Part shown: positions 38,186 through 46,671 of the stretch, in pieces
How positions within the stretch are numbered: the stretch's first letter is position 1
Layout: each line of letters starts with the position of its first letter
NCBI GenBank assembly: GCA_035628995.1
Contig: DASPIR010000033.1
Location: forward strand, 204,772 to 268,771
Reading direction: 5' to 3'
Length of the DNA stretch: 64,000 nucleotides
Source of the DNA: Clostridia bacterium
Lineage (GTDB): Bacteria > Bacillota > Clostridia > Lutisporales > Lutisporaceae
The notes under the pieces: generated by a model
Database searches by the model: none
What the model saw: only the letters and a program-made list of their open reading frames with translations
Told to the model about the DNA's origin: nothing
Position numbers and translations under genes: made by a program

Positions 38186-38357
38186 AATGACTCCTCCAAA
38201 AAAATGACTATTATAGTTACAATAGTATTATTAGTCACACTGTTAATATTTAGTCTCTAGTTAACAGTAAGATAAAGTAACGAGTAACACTGAATACACG
38301 GCTGGGTAGAAAACAGATCTGTGTTATACGTTCCCATACCTCATATCTCGTACCTAT

Positions 38358-38422
38358 AAAAAAGCCGTGCTATTATGTCCAAATACATAATAACACAGCA
38401 AAATATCATATACAACTTTCAG
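38358..38422 (-). terminator. 65-bp direct repeat with terminator, left copy
   Basis: On the minus strand it holds the stem TGTTATTATGT / ACATAATAGCA and a run of Ts, ending transcripts of the malic enzyme gene. It matches 58218-58282 at all but two of 65 positions. The two copies bracket the accessory metabolic block. The rest of the 261-nt gap to ywlC has only degenerate repeat scraps (CACTGAATACACGG). Confidence 0.85.
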
Positions 38423-38446
38423 AATACTATTCGGCAATGTGAATTT

Positions 38447-39619
38447 TTATATTCTTGCCACTCCGGTCTCTCTTGCAGCTTTCGCTACAGCTTCCGCCAC
38501 AGCCTTGCCTACCCTTGCATCAAAGGGCAGCGGCAGTATATAGTCCGGCTTAAGCTCATGTTCACCGACAAGTGATGCCAATGCTCTTGCCGCTGCTACC
38601 TTCATACCGTCATTAATATCCTTGGCCTTTACATCCAAGGTCCCCCTGAATATTCCGGGAAAAGCTAGAACATTGTTGATCTGGTTCGGGAAATCGGAAC
38701 GTCCTGTGCCTACTACCTTTGCTCCGGCATCCAAGGCAAGCTCCGGCATAATTTCCGGAACAGGATTGGCCATTGCAAATATTATGGGATCCTTTGCCAT
38801 GCTTCTGACCATATCCTGTGTTAGAACACCCGGGGCCGACACTCCGATAAATACGTCTGCTCCTGCCAATACATCCTTTAAGTTGCCCTTTTTTTTCTCC
38901 AGATTTGATATCCTTGCCATAAGAACCTTTTCGTCATTGAGGTTTTCCCTGCCTTCATAAATTGCGCCTTTTTTGTCGCACAGAATAACTCTATTAAGCC
39001 CCATGCTCATAAGGAGTTTTGTTACCGCAATTCCGGCAGCACCCGAGCCGTTTACAACCACTTCAATGTCTTCTATTTTCTTTCCGACTATCTTTAATGC
39101 GTTAAGCATAGCGGCAAGTACTACAACAGCCGTCCCATGCTGGTCATCGTGAAATATCGGGATATCGCATTCGGCTTTAAGCCTTCTCTCTATTTCAAAA
39201 CACCTGGGCGCGGATATGTCCTCCAGATTGACTCCTCCGAAACTTCCGGCAAGGAGCTTCACTGTTTTCACTATGTCATCGACATCCTTGGAGCGCACAC
39301 ATAGCGGAAATGCATCAACATCACCAAAGGTTTTGAATAAAACGCATTTACCTTCCATTACAGGCATACCCGCTTCAGGTCCTATGTCTCCGAGTCCCAA
39401 AACAGCTGTACCGTCAGTTACGACTGCAACCATATTCCATCTTCTTGTCAATTCATACGATAGGTCTGGGTTCTTCTGTATTTTCAGGCATGCTTCAGCT
39501 ACTCCCGGGGTATAAGCTAGTGACAGATCCTCTTTGTTATTTACCGGTGCTCTGCTTATAACCTCTATTTTACCTTTCCACTCCCTGTGAAGCCTCATAG
39601 ATTCCTTTTTGATATCCAT
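38447..39619 (-). CDS. Malic enzyme (malate oxidoreductase, decarboxylating)
   Basis: 390-residue short-form malic enzyme converting malate to pyruvate and CO2. Signature YTPGVAEACLKI, TDGTAVLGLGDIGPEAGMPV, metal-binding FHDDQHGTAVVVLAA and the Rossmann VVNGSGAAGIAVTKLL. NAD versus NADP preference is not certain. It lies 312 nt downstream of sucD; the gap holds a GGGAAATT / AATTTCCC stem at 39824-39845, so malic enzyme may have its own promoter. Confidence 0.94.
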   Translation of the reverse strand: MDIKKESMRLHREWKGKIEVISRAPVNNKEDLSLAYTPGVAEACLKIQKNPDLSYELTRRWNMVAVVTDGTAVLGLGDIGPEAGMPVMEGKCVLFKTFGDVDAFPLCVRSKDVDDIVKTVKLLAGSFGGVNLEDISAPRCFEIERRLKAECDIPIFHDDQHGTAVVVLAAMLNALKIVGKKIEDIEVVVNGSGAAGIAVTKLLMSMGLNRVILCDKKGAIYEGRENLNDEKVLMARISNLEKKKGNLKDVLAGADVFIGVSAPGVLTQDMVRSMAKDPIIFAMANPVPEIMPELALDAGAKVVGTGRSDFPNQINNVLAFPGIFRGTLDVKAKDINDGMKVAAARALASLVGEHELKPDYILPLPFDARVGKAVAEAVAKAARETGVARI

Positions 39620-39823
39620 ATAAAATCCTCCAATTATTTATTGTTTATAGCTAAATTGTCTACCGGAGATGTTCTATTTACATTTATAAACCTACCTCCC
39701 GAAAAACGGATTTGCGTGAATATACATAATTTCAAGACTGTCCCTTGCCATCTGTGAGTATTCTTTATGCTGGATTTTCCGAATCTTTTATGATGCAGGC
39801 AGCATCAAAAAAAATGAGCAGGA

Positions 39824-39845
39824 GGGAAATTAGAATAAATTTCCC
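39824..39845 (-). terminator. Possible terminator after sucD
   Basis: GGGAAATT-tattct-AATTTCCC on the minus strand, with a run of eight Ts starting 11 nt later. The distance to the T run makes this weaker than a standard terminator. Confidence 0.5.
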
Positions 39846-39931
39846 TGACCTCTCACACCATTACTTTATTTTCCGAAAGCCTTCTCTTCCCGGATTTCCT
39901 TGCAGAAAACCACAGTAATTATACCACTTTC

Positions 39932-40804
39932 TTAAAGTACTTTTTTCAGCAGTACAATTATCTGGTCCAGACTATCGGCAATTTTAACTCCGGCTCCTGA
40001 CAGAGCTTCAATTTTCGATTGTGCACTTCCTATGCCGTTTGCACTCACTATTGCGCCTGCATGTCCCATTTTCTTGCCTTTTGGAGCATTTTTTCCGGCA
40101 ATGTAGGCTATTACAGGCTTACTAATGTGAGCTTTAATATATTCAGCTGCTGCTTCTTCATCCGTTCCGCCAATTTCACCGATTATTACAATTGCTTTTG
40201 TCTCCTCATCCTTCTCAAATAACGGAAGCAGCTTGATATAGGAAGTCCCGGGTATCACATCGCCGCCTACGCCTACGCAAGTAGACTGACCGATTTTTGC
40301 CTTGGTCATCTCGTTGACTGTTTCATAAGAATTTGTTGCGCTTCTGGACATCAAGCCTACCGGGCCTTTGGAATATATCCTGTGGTCCATGAATCCAACC
40401 TTACATAGCCCCGGCGAAATCACCCCGAAAGAATTAGGACCTATGACAGTCACATCCGGTATAGCCCGGTTTATATGGTAAACCTTTCTCATATCCTTGA
40501 TTGGAACACCTTCGGCAATTGTGACAATAAGTTTTATACCGGAAGACATGGACTCCAGAATGGCACCCAAGGTAGCATGGGGTGGAACAAATAAGGCTGC
40601 AGCGTTGGCTCCTTGCTCCCGTACTGCCTCCTCCACAGAATCAAAAACTGGAACCCCCTCAATGTACGTACCTCCACGTCCGGGTGTAACCCCTGCTACG
40701 ACATTTGTCCCATACTCCATCATTCTGGTAGTGTGAAACTGACCTTCACGCCCGGTTATTCCTTGAACTAAAAGTCGCGTCGACTTATCTACCAATATAC
40801 TCAC
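39932..40804 (-). CDS. sucD: Succinyl-CoA ligase, alpha subunit
   Basis: About 290 residues. CoA-binding Rossmann domain at the N-terminus (LLVQGITGREGQFHTTRMME) and the active-site histidine in KKMGHAGAIVSANG. With SucC it interconverts succinyl-CoA and succinate with nucleotide triphosphate. The GTG after GGAGGTG at 6 nt was preferred to a GTG three codons upstream. Follows sucC closely (about 25 nt). Confidence 0.94.
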   Translation of the reverse strand: MSILVDKSTRLLVQGITGREGQFHTTRMMEYGTNVVAGVTPGRGGTYIEGVPVFDSVEEAVREQGANAAALFVPPHATLGAILESMSSGIKLIVTIAEGVPIKDMRKVYHINRAIPDVTVIGPNSFGVISPGLCKVGFMDHRIYSKGPVGLMSRSATNSYETVNEMTKAKIGQSTCVGVGGDVIPGTSYIKLLPLFEKDEETKAIVIIGEIGGTDEEAAAEYIKAHISKPVIAYIAGKNAPKGKKMGHAGAIVSANGIGSAQSKIEALSGAGVKIADSLDQIIVLLKKVL

Positions 40805-40829
40805 TTCATCCACCTCCTTATTTTGCTAT

Positions 40830-41981
40830 TCATTTCTTTTGTGCAAGCATAACCTTTCGGGCTGCATCTTCCAGGTCATGAGCAATCAAGATATCTCGGC
40901 TACCGGCAGCTTCCAAAAGTGCCATGCCTTTTTCCTTGTTCGTACCTTCAAGTCTGGCAACAATAGGAACGGATATATGCATTTCGTCCACTGCCTTTAC
41001 AATACCTCCGGCAATCTCATCACAACGGGTGATCCCACCGAAAATACTTATCAGGAGCATCTCAACTTTATTATTCTGCAGCATTATTTTTATGCCTTCT
41101 GCTACCCTCTCGGAACTAGCACCGCCTCCCAGATCCAGAGCGCATAATACCCGACCGCCCTCTCCAGCTATCCGGTCCATGCAGGACATGATCATGCCTG
41201 AACCGTTGCTTATAACTGCCACATTTCCATCTGAATTCACATCTATATACAGGAACCGCACGTCCCGGGCCATTTTTTCCAAGGGGTCAACCTCCATGGT
41301 ATCGCGCCATTGCAGTAAATCCCCATGACGGTATACAGCACTGTCATCAAGCTCGACCTTCGCATCCGCGGCAACAATGGAATTATCCGCAAGTCGCATC
41401 AAAGGATTGATCTCAACAAGCATGGCATCATAATCTTCATATATTTTATACAAAGCCGCTACAATATCCTTAAGCTGATCTTTTATTGCCTTATCGGTTA
41501 TACCGCTATGTTTGAACAGATTTTCAAAATTAAATCCCTGTAGACCCATAAGCGGGTCAACGAGGGTTTTGCTGATTTTTTCCGGATTCTGTACCGCAAT
41601 TTCTTCTATATCCATTCCGCCGCTGGCACTAAAAATAATCACCGGCATTCGGCTAATGCTGTCCAATGTAATGGACAGATAATATTCTTCCACAAAATCG
41701 ACTCTCTCCTCTATAAGCAGCGCATCTATCTTAGAGTCGCCAAGCTTGGACTTCAGCATTTTCTTTGCGAGCTCCGCAACCTCTGCATTTTGGGAAGCAG
41801 ATACAACTCCGCCGGCTTTACCGCGTCCCCCTGACAAAACCTGTGCTTTAACCATTACAGGTAAGCTGACCTCTGGCAACTTTGTTGCAATATCTGCCGC
41901 TGAGTTAACCACAATCCCTTTTGGAGTTTTTATACCATATTTTGCGAATAGGGCTTTACCCTGGTATTCATATAGCTTCAT
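40830..41981 (-). CDS. sucC: Succinyl-CoA ligase, beta subunit
   Basis: About 383 residues. N-terminal MKLYEYQGKALFAKYGIKTP, ATP-grasp domain with VKAQVLSGGRGKAGGVV, and C-terminal NGSGMIMSCMDRIAGEGGRV are as expected. The start is the ATG 15 nt after korC, so 2-oxoglutarate oxidation to succinyl-CoA and its conversion to succinate are encoded together. Confidence 0.94.
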   Translation of the reverse strand: MKLYEYQGKALFAKYGIKTPKGIVVNSAADIATKLPEVSLPVMVKAQVLSGGRGKAGGVVSASQNAEVAELAKKMLKSKLGDSKIDALLIEERVDFVEEYYLSITLDSISRMPVIIFSASGGMDIEEIAVQNPEKISKTLVDPLMGLQGFNFENLFKHSGITDKAIKDQLKDIVAALYKIYEDYDAMLVEINPLMRLADNSIVAADAKVELDDSAVYRHGDLLQWRDTMEVDPLEKMARDVRFLYIDVNSDGNVAVISNGSGMIMSCMDRIAGEGGRVLCALDLGGGASSERVAEGIKIMLQNNKVEMLLISIFGGITRCDEIAGGIVKAVDEMHISVPIVARLEGTNKEKGMALLEAAGSRDILIAHDLEDAARKVMLAQKK

Positions 41982-41996
41982 AACTTTCACCTCACC

Positions 41997-42554
41997 TCAT
42001 ACATTCTGAAGTAACTTTCCCGCTTCTTGGTAGCCTCTGTGCAAAGCTATCAGATTATTTCCGATTTTAGTACCAAAATGCTTTTCTATAGCACCTTCTA
42101 AGTTTTCAAGACTCGTCATTTTTGTAATTCCATTAATAAACCCCAGAGCAATAATATTTAGATACATTTTATTTCCCATTTCTTTAATGGCAATATCTGT
42201 TAGAGGTGCTCCAAATACTTGTAAGTTGTTGTTTGCAAATGGAACCTCCATATTAGAATCATCGTAAATTACAAATCCTCCCTGGGGAACATCTTTAACG
42301 TATTCATTCAATGCATCCTGATTTAAAGCTAGGAGAATATCCGGGGCTACTACCCTCAGATAATTAATCTCACAATTGCCGTATAGCACTTCCCCACACG
42401 TAGCGCCGCCTCTTGCCTCAATTCCGTAAGACTGAGTCTGAAGAACATTGTATCCCTCTCTTGATAAGGCATCCCCCAGAATCTTGCTTGCCAGTACAAC
42501 CCCTTGTCCACCGAATCCGCCTAAACGTACCTGAAATATTTTCTCGCTTTTCAT
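41997..42554 (-). CDS. korC: 2-oxoacid:ferredoxin oxidoreductase, gamma subunit
   Basis: 185-residue gamma domain. FQVRLGGFGGQGVVLASKIL near the start and TQSYGIEARGGATCGEVLYG are the family signature. It is the fourth subunit gene of the run korD-korA-korB-korC. Its substrate is assigned as 2-oxoglutarate because succinyl-CoA ligase genes follow immediately. Confidence 0.93.
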   Translation of the reverse strand: MKSEKIFQVRLGGFGGQGVVLASKILGDALSREGYNVLQTQSYGIEARGGATCGEVLYGNCEINYLRVVAPDILLALNQDALNEYVKDVPQGGFVIYDDSNMEVPFANNNLQVFGAPLTDIAIKEMGNKMYLNIIALGFINGITKMTSLENLEGAIEKHFGTKIGNNLIALHRGYQEAGKLLQNV

Positions 42555-42599
42555 TGTCCAATCACTCCTTATTAATATTCCACTTATATTTCAGCTGGT

Positions 42600-43400
42600 T
42601 TATTTCCTTTTGGACATCTGTGCATATATTTCTGTTAGCTCTGGTCGTCTACTGTTTACAAATTCTCCAATAACAACCTTATTTTTCAGTTCTTCAGGAG
42701 ACATTTTATCAGCTACATCCTTCATCACAGTAATATCTTTGATTCTCTCCACCATTTTTACCGGATCTGCCATATTATTCCTGCGTCCAAATTGAGTTGG
42801 ACAACTCGTTAAAACCTCAAGTACAGAAAATCCTTTGTGCGTGAGGGCATCTTTCATTGTTTTTTGAAGATGCGTAACATGATAGGCGTCACTGCGGGCC
42901 ACAAAGGTTGCGCCTGCACCAGCAGCCAATTTGTATATATCAAAAGAAGGTTCCATCATTCCAAAAGGTGCCGTCGTAGCCTTATAACCTTCCGGAGTTG
43001 TCGGAGCATATTGTCCACCAGTCATACCGTAGATTTCATTTCTAGATATAACAGCAGTTATATCAATATTACGTCTGGCTGCATGAATAAAGTGATTGCC
43101 CCCTATCGCAACTGCATCACCATCACCCATAAATACTATAACTTTTATATCTGGTCTGCAAAGCTTTATTCCGGTTGCGAATGCCAGCGCACGCCCATGG
43201 GTAACACGCAAAACATTAAAGTCCAGATATACAGGTATACGTCCTGCGCATCCTATAGCACATACTATAACTGTGCTGTCTTTATCAAGCTGTAACTCTT
43301 CTACAGCACGCAGGAAAGAATTTGTAACCGTCCCATGTGTACACCCCGGGCAGATAAAGAGAGGAAACTCCTTTTCTTTTATATATTGCTTAATACTCAT
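42600..43400 (-). CDS. korB: 2-oxoacid:ferredoxin oxidoreductase, beta subunit
   Basis: 266-residue thiamine-diphosphate subunit. FICPGCTHG (Cys17, Cys20), AIGCAGRIPVYLDFN, and the ThDP motif VFMGDGDAVAIGGNHFIHAA are visible. Starts within the last codons of korA (4-nt overlap), so translation is likely coupled. Confidence 0.94.
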   Translation of the reverse strand: MSIKQYIKEKEFPLFICPGCTHGTVTNSFLRAVEELQLDKDSTVIVCAIGCAGRIPVYLDFNVLRVTHGRALAFATGIKLCRPDIKVIVFMGDGDAVAIGGNHFIHAARRNIDITAVISRNEIYGMTGGQYAPTTPEGYKATTAPFGMMEPSFDIYKLAAGAGATFVARSDAYHVTHLQKTMKDALTHKGFSVLEVLTSCPTQFGRRNNMADPVKMVERIKDITVMKDVADKMSPEELKNKVVIGEFVNSRRPELTEIYAQMSKRK

Positions 43401-44536
43401 TTTACAGCCTCCTCCAGTGCCTTAATGATTTGATCAGGCATAATTACTGAACCATCAAAAATATTGAGTGGAACTACCTTTACAGTATCCGGCACAAATT
43501 CTTTAATTATATGTATCAATTGGCCTCGATTCAATTCTGGCACTATTATTGTTTTAACATTTCTAACTGCTTTCATCAATGGCTCTGCAGGAAACGGCCA
43601 TATAGAAATAGGCCTAAACAAACCAACCTTGTATCCCGAATCTCTCGCAATTCTCATGGCCTCGTTGGCAGAACGTGATACACAACCGCAAGCTATGATC
43701 AGGATATCTGCATCATCAGTATTTTTCTCTTCCCATTGCCATATATCTTGTTGGTTTCGGTCAATCTTACCGTTTATTCTCTCAATAGTCTGATAGGTAT
43801 TTGGCCTATTAAGATTCGGCATACCGTCTATAGTGTGATGCATGCCATTTATGACATAACGGTATCCTTTATCATTACCGAAAGGCATCAACTTAACAAT
43901 GCCGCTCTCGTCAGTAGCATAGGGATGGTACTCCTCCGGAGAAAGAGTCGGTACTTCTCTGTTGACGATTTCCATAGTTTTATAATCGTCCAAACATATG
44001 CTTTCCTTCAGGTGCCCTATAGTCTCGTCCATTAGCAGCACAACAGGAGTCATATATTTTTCAGACAAGTTAAAGGCATGTATTGTCATCTTATATATTT
44101 CCTTGACAGAGTTCGGATAGAGAGTAATACTTGGACAATCTCCGGATCTCCCGTATTTCGCCTGAAACAAATCGCCCTGAGCGGGATTTGTAGCCCCTCC
44201 GGTACTAGGGCCGCTTCTTTGCACATCCACAACTACGCAGGGGATTTCCGCCATCGCTGCAAATGCCAAGTTCTCCTGCATCAAATCAAATCCTGGTCCG
44301 CTAGTGGGCGTTATCGACTTGAATCCCATGACTGAGGCACCAATGATAGCCCCCATGCTAGCTATTTCGTCTTCCATCTGTATGAAAACTCCATCAGATT
44401 CAGGTAATTTTTCCGCCAATATCTCCATGATCTCAGAAGCCGGTGTAATAGGATAACCCGCACAAAACTTGACACCAGCTTTAATTGCTCCCATTGCACA
44501 GGCTTCATCTCCCTGCATAAGCTGATACTTTGACAT
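43397..44536 (-). CDS. korA: 2-oxoacid:ferredoxin oxidoreductase, alpha subunit
   Basis: 379-residue alpha subunit. QGDEACAMGAIKAGVKFCAG, YPITPASEIMEILAEKLPES and TSGPGFDLMQENLAFAAMAE match KorA/VorA-type subunits. Begins right after korD. The enzyme reduces ferredoxin while converting a 2-oxoacid and CoA to acyl-CoA and CO2; in anaerobes it can also run in the reductive direction. Confidence 0.94.
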   Translation of the reverse strand: MSKYQLMQGDEACAMGAIKAGVKFCAGYPITPASEIMEILAEKLPESDGVFIQMEDEIASMGAIIGASVMGFKSITPTSGPGFDLMQENLAFAAMAEIPCVVVDVQRSGPSTGGATNPAQGDLFQAKYGRSGDCPSITLYPNSVKEIYKMTIHAFNLSEKYMTPVVLLMDETIGHLKESICLDDYKTMEIVNREVPTLSPEEYHPYATDESGIVKLMPFGNDKGYRYVINGMHHTIDGMPNLNRPNTYQTIERINGKIDRNQQDIWQWEEKNTDDADILIIACGCVSRSANEAMRIARDSGYKVGLFRPISIWPFPAEPLMKAVRNVKTIIVPELNRGQLIHIIKEFVPDTVKVVPLNIFDGSVIMPDQIIKALEEAVK

Positions 44537-44743
44537 TTAAACCACCTCCATTTTCGCGACTGATATAGCCATGTCAGGGCATCTAAATTCACAAAGACGA
44601 CATCCTGAGCACCTATCTTTGTCGCTTATTACCAAAACCTCTTTATCATTAAGACTTAAAACCTTTTGAGGACAAAAAGCTGCGCATATTCCACAGTTTT
44701 TGCACCATTTCTGATTAATAATGATTTCATACTTCCCAGCCAA
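44537..44743 (-). CDS. korD: 2[4Fe-4S] ferredoxin-type delta subunit
   Basis: 68 residues with two CxxCxxCxxxCP motifs (CKNCGICAAFCP and CSGCRLCEFRCP), each for a 4Fe-4S cluster. It is the electron-transfer subunit and the first gene of the korDABC-sucCD run. A sigma-54 type promoter about 360 nt upstream may drive the run. Confidence 0.93.
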   Translation of the reverse strand: MAGKYEIIINQKWCKNCGICAAFCPQKVLSLNDKEVLVISDKDRCSGCRLCEFRCPDMAISVAKMEVV

Positions 44744-44760
44744 TTAATACCCTCCTATCT

Positions 44761-45035
44761 CTATATATCCTTAAACTGCGGCGATTTGTTGCTTTCTTCC
44801 ATATAACTCATGTTCCATTTTCCGACCTCTGCCTCTCGGTATCCAACCTGTTTTAAATCATATCTCATGTCTGCAAGACATGGTCCAACAGAACAAAGGT
44901 AACCAAATATCAGCTATGCATTTAATTTGACAGGCGACATTGAAAATGCTATTCCCGTAATTAATGAAAGTATTAATTCCATAATAATATGCATACCTAA
45001 ATTGCTCAATATTACTTTTTTGAAGCTATCATCAC
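44761..45035 (-). pseudogene. Remnant of an unidentified membrane protein, interrupted by TAG
   Basis: In one frame the DNA reads a hydrophobic segment (LGMHIIMELILSLITGIAFS), an in-frame TAG, a second segment (LIFGYLCSVGPCLADMRYDL) and a hydrophilic tail ending QFKDI and a stop. No ATG with a ribosome site precedes it. I read it as the C-terminal remains of a small membrane protein. The family is not recognised. It fills the space between korD and the aminotransferase fragment. Confidence 0.45.
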
Positions 45036-45077
45036 TTACTGCAGGTTCAGTACCTTTGAGCTTATAAAATTTCTCAT
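45036..45077 (-). pseudogene. First 13 codons of a duplicated aminotransferase gene
   Basis: With a GGAGGTG ribosome site it reads MRNFISSKVLNLQ then stops. The intact aminotransferase at 53497-54660 begins MKNFVSSKVLNLQ; the DNA differs at about 3 of 42 positions. Similarity ends abruptly at CTGCAG, where the unrelated membrane-protein remnant begins, marking a recombination junction. Confidence 0.75.
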
Positions 45078-45096
45078 ATTCACCTCCTGTCCGATA

Positions 45097-45260
45097 TATA
45101 TAGCAAGAGTCATACCAAATTTTTGGTTGTGCTTAACCCTTGTAATATCAGAGATATAAAATGAAAAATCCTGCTATATATCTCATAATGAGATATATAG
45201 CAGGATTTTTCCTCTTAAAATTAGAAATTGGTCTTATTTTGAGAATTAATATTGTATTCT
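45097..45260 (-). repeat. 164-bp direct repeat, left copy (regulator tail, terminator, promoter)
   Basis: Matches 54795-54958 without gaps and with about a dozen differences. From upstream to downstream on the minus strand it holds the last 12 codons of a sigma-54 activator, a long terminator palindrome (CTGCTATATATCTCA arms; 45164-45210) and a -24/-12 promoter. It lies upstream of korDABC. Confidence 0.9.
45102..45118 (-). promoter_or_regulatory. Sigma-54 type promoter upstream of korDABC (duplicated)
   Basis: TTGGTATGACTCTTGCT on the minus strand has GG and GC exactly 10 nt apart and a perfect TTGCT -12 element; the -24 has two changes from consensus. The identical sequence lies upstream of the aminotransferase (54800-54816). 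Confidence 0.6.
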
Positions 45261-45275
45261 AATACTCTTTTAACT
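45221..45275 (-). pseudogene. 3' end of a lost sigma-54 activator gene
   Basis: Reads EYNINSQNKTNF and a stop, against EYNINSQNKTDF in the intact regulator at 54919-56703. Further upstream similarity fades after a few codons and stops appear. The rest of this paralogue is missing. Confidence 0.75.
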
Positions 45276-45354
45276 GAAGGTCGACTGTTTTTTCAATTGC
45301 CAGGAGCAAGCACGTATTCATCATAGAGGGTGAAGTCTTGGAAATAATATAAAA

Positions 45355-45400
45355 ATTCCTAATATGGGAAATATAATAATTACTTTCCCATATTAGGAAT
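45355..45400 (-). terminator. Terminator after the M20 amidohydrolase
   Basis: Perfect 17-bp arms ATTCCTAATATGGGAAA and complement around a 12-nt loop, followed by TTTTTATATTA on the minus strand. Confidence 0.85.
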
Positions 45401-45427
45401 CCATTGAAAACCTAATACCATTACATT

Positions 45428-46627
45428 TTACAAATTTTTGTCTATCTCCATAAGTGTATCCAGTAATACTTCTGTACCTCTGACTAGGTCAATAGGCTCA
45501 GTATCTTCCTCTTTGCAATGACTTTTGCCATAAATACTTGGAACGAAAATCATACCAGTAGGAATAAATTCAGCAGTAGCCTTGGCATCATGCCCTGCTC
45601 CACTTGGCATAACTTGATATTCAAGCCCTTTGTTTTGGCAAACTTTTTCAATTATGCCAACAATATTCTTATCGGTTTTAACTGGTGGCTTGCTTATATC
45701 AAATTTAAGATTGATCCCTACATTTTCTATACCCTTCGATAATAACTCAATCTGTTTTATTGCACACTCTATTCTACTCTGGTCTAAGTCTCTCATGTCT
45801 AGAGACATCTCAACACGCCCTGGTATTACATTTACAAAGCATGGGAAGACCTCCAATACACCAACTGTAGATACAAACGGATCACCCATACTCCTGGATA
45901 CCGAGTCAATTATCCCGATCAATTTTGCGGCACCTGTTAATGCATCTATTCTCAGACCCATTGGTGTTGTACCCGCATGGTTAGTTTCTCCTGTAACAAC
46001 GATATTATATCTAGTAATTCCAACTATACCATTTACAACTCCAATAGGTAACCCTTTTGCATACAAACTACCGCCTTGTTCTATATGTAGTTCTAAAAAT
46101 GCCTTAATTGTCTTCATGTCCCTTACTGAATTCTTGACATCTTGTTTCACCATACCATATTTCAGAAGCTTTTCATCTAACCAACTCGCATTGGGATCTT
46201 GCAGTCCAGACATAACCCTGCTTCCAAAGGTACCACCCATTTCATTTCCTTCTTCTGCATTAAAGGCTACTACTTCTATTGGATGCTTGGTAATATAATT
46301 AGATTCATTCAAGACATTTATTATTTCCAGTGCTGCATTTACGCCTAAGTTTCCATCATATAGTCCTCCACCTTTTACTGTATCCAAATGAGAACCTACC
46401 ATGATAGAAGGCAAATCATCCTGTAACCCCTTTCTGCGTCCGAAAATATTACCGACCCCATCTATATGAACTTCTAATCCGGAAGCTTCCATTAATTCTT
46501 TTAGGATATTTGACGCCTCTTTATACTCTTTACTATACGCTAATCTTGTGATTCCGTTGTCTGCTTCTCTTCCAATACTTCCTACATTTTCAATATTTTC
46601 AAGTAGCCTTTTTTCATTGATTTTCAT
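45428..46627 (-). CDS. M20-family N-carbamoyl-amino-acid/allantoate amidohydrolase
   Basis: 399-residue zinc amidohydrolase of the hydantoinase/carbamoylase branch of peptidase family M20. Metal ligands are expected at His80 and Asp91 in VGSHLDTVKGGGLYDGNLGV, Glu126 region (AFNAEEGNEMGGTFGSRVMS) and later LELHIEQGG. It hydrolyses N-carbamoyl amino acids or allantoate, releasing CO2 and ammonia. Last gene of the IclR-hydantoinase-symporter operon; which substrate is used cannot be told from sequence. Confidence 0.9.
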   Translation of the reverse strand: MKINEKRLLENIENVGSIGREADNGITRLAYSKEYKEASNILKELMEASGLEVHIDGVGNIFGRRKGLQDDLPSIMVGSHLDTVKGGGLYDGNLGVNAALEIINVLNESNYITKHPIEVVAFNAEEGNEMGGTFGSRVMSGLQDPNASWLDEKLLKYGMVKQDVKNSVRDMKTIKAFLELHIEQGGSLYAKGLPIGVVNGIVGITRYNIVVTGETNHAGTTPMGLRIDALTGAAKLIGIIDSVSRSMGDPFVSTVGVLEVFPCFVNVIPGRVEMSLDMRDLDQSRIECAIKQIELLSKGIENVGINLKFDISKPPVKTDKNIVGIIEKVCQNKGLEYQVMPSGAGHDAKATAEFIPTGMIFVPSIYGKSHCKEEDTEPIDLVRGTEVLLDTLMEIDKNL

Positions 46628-46671
46628 TGTTCACTCCCTTAATCAAAGCATTGCATATAATATTTGTATCT

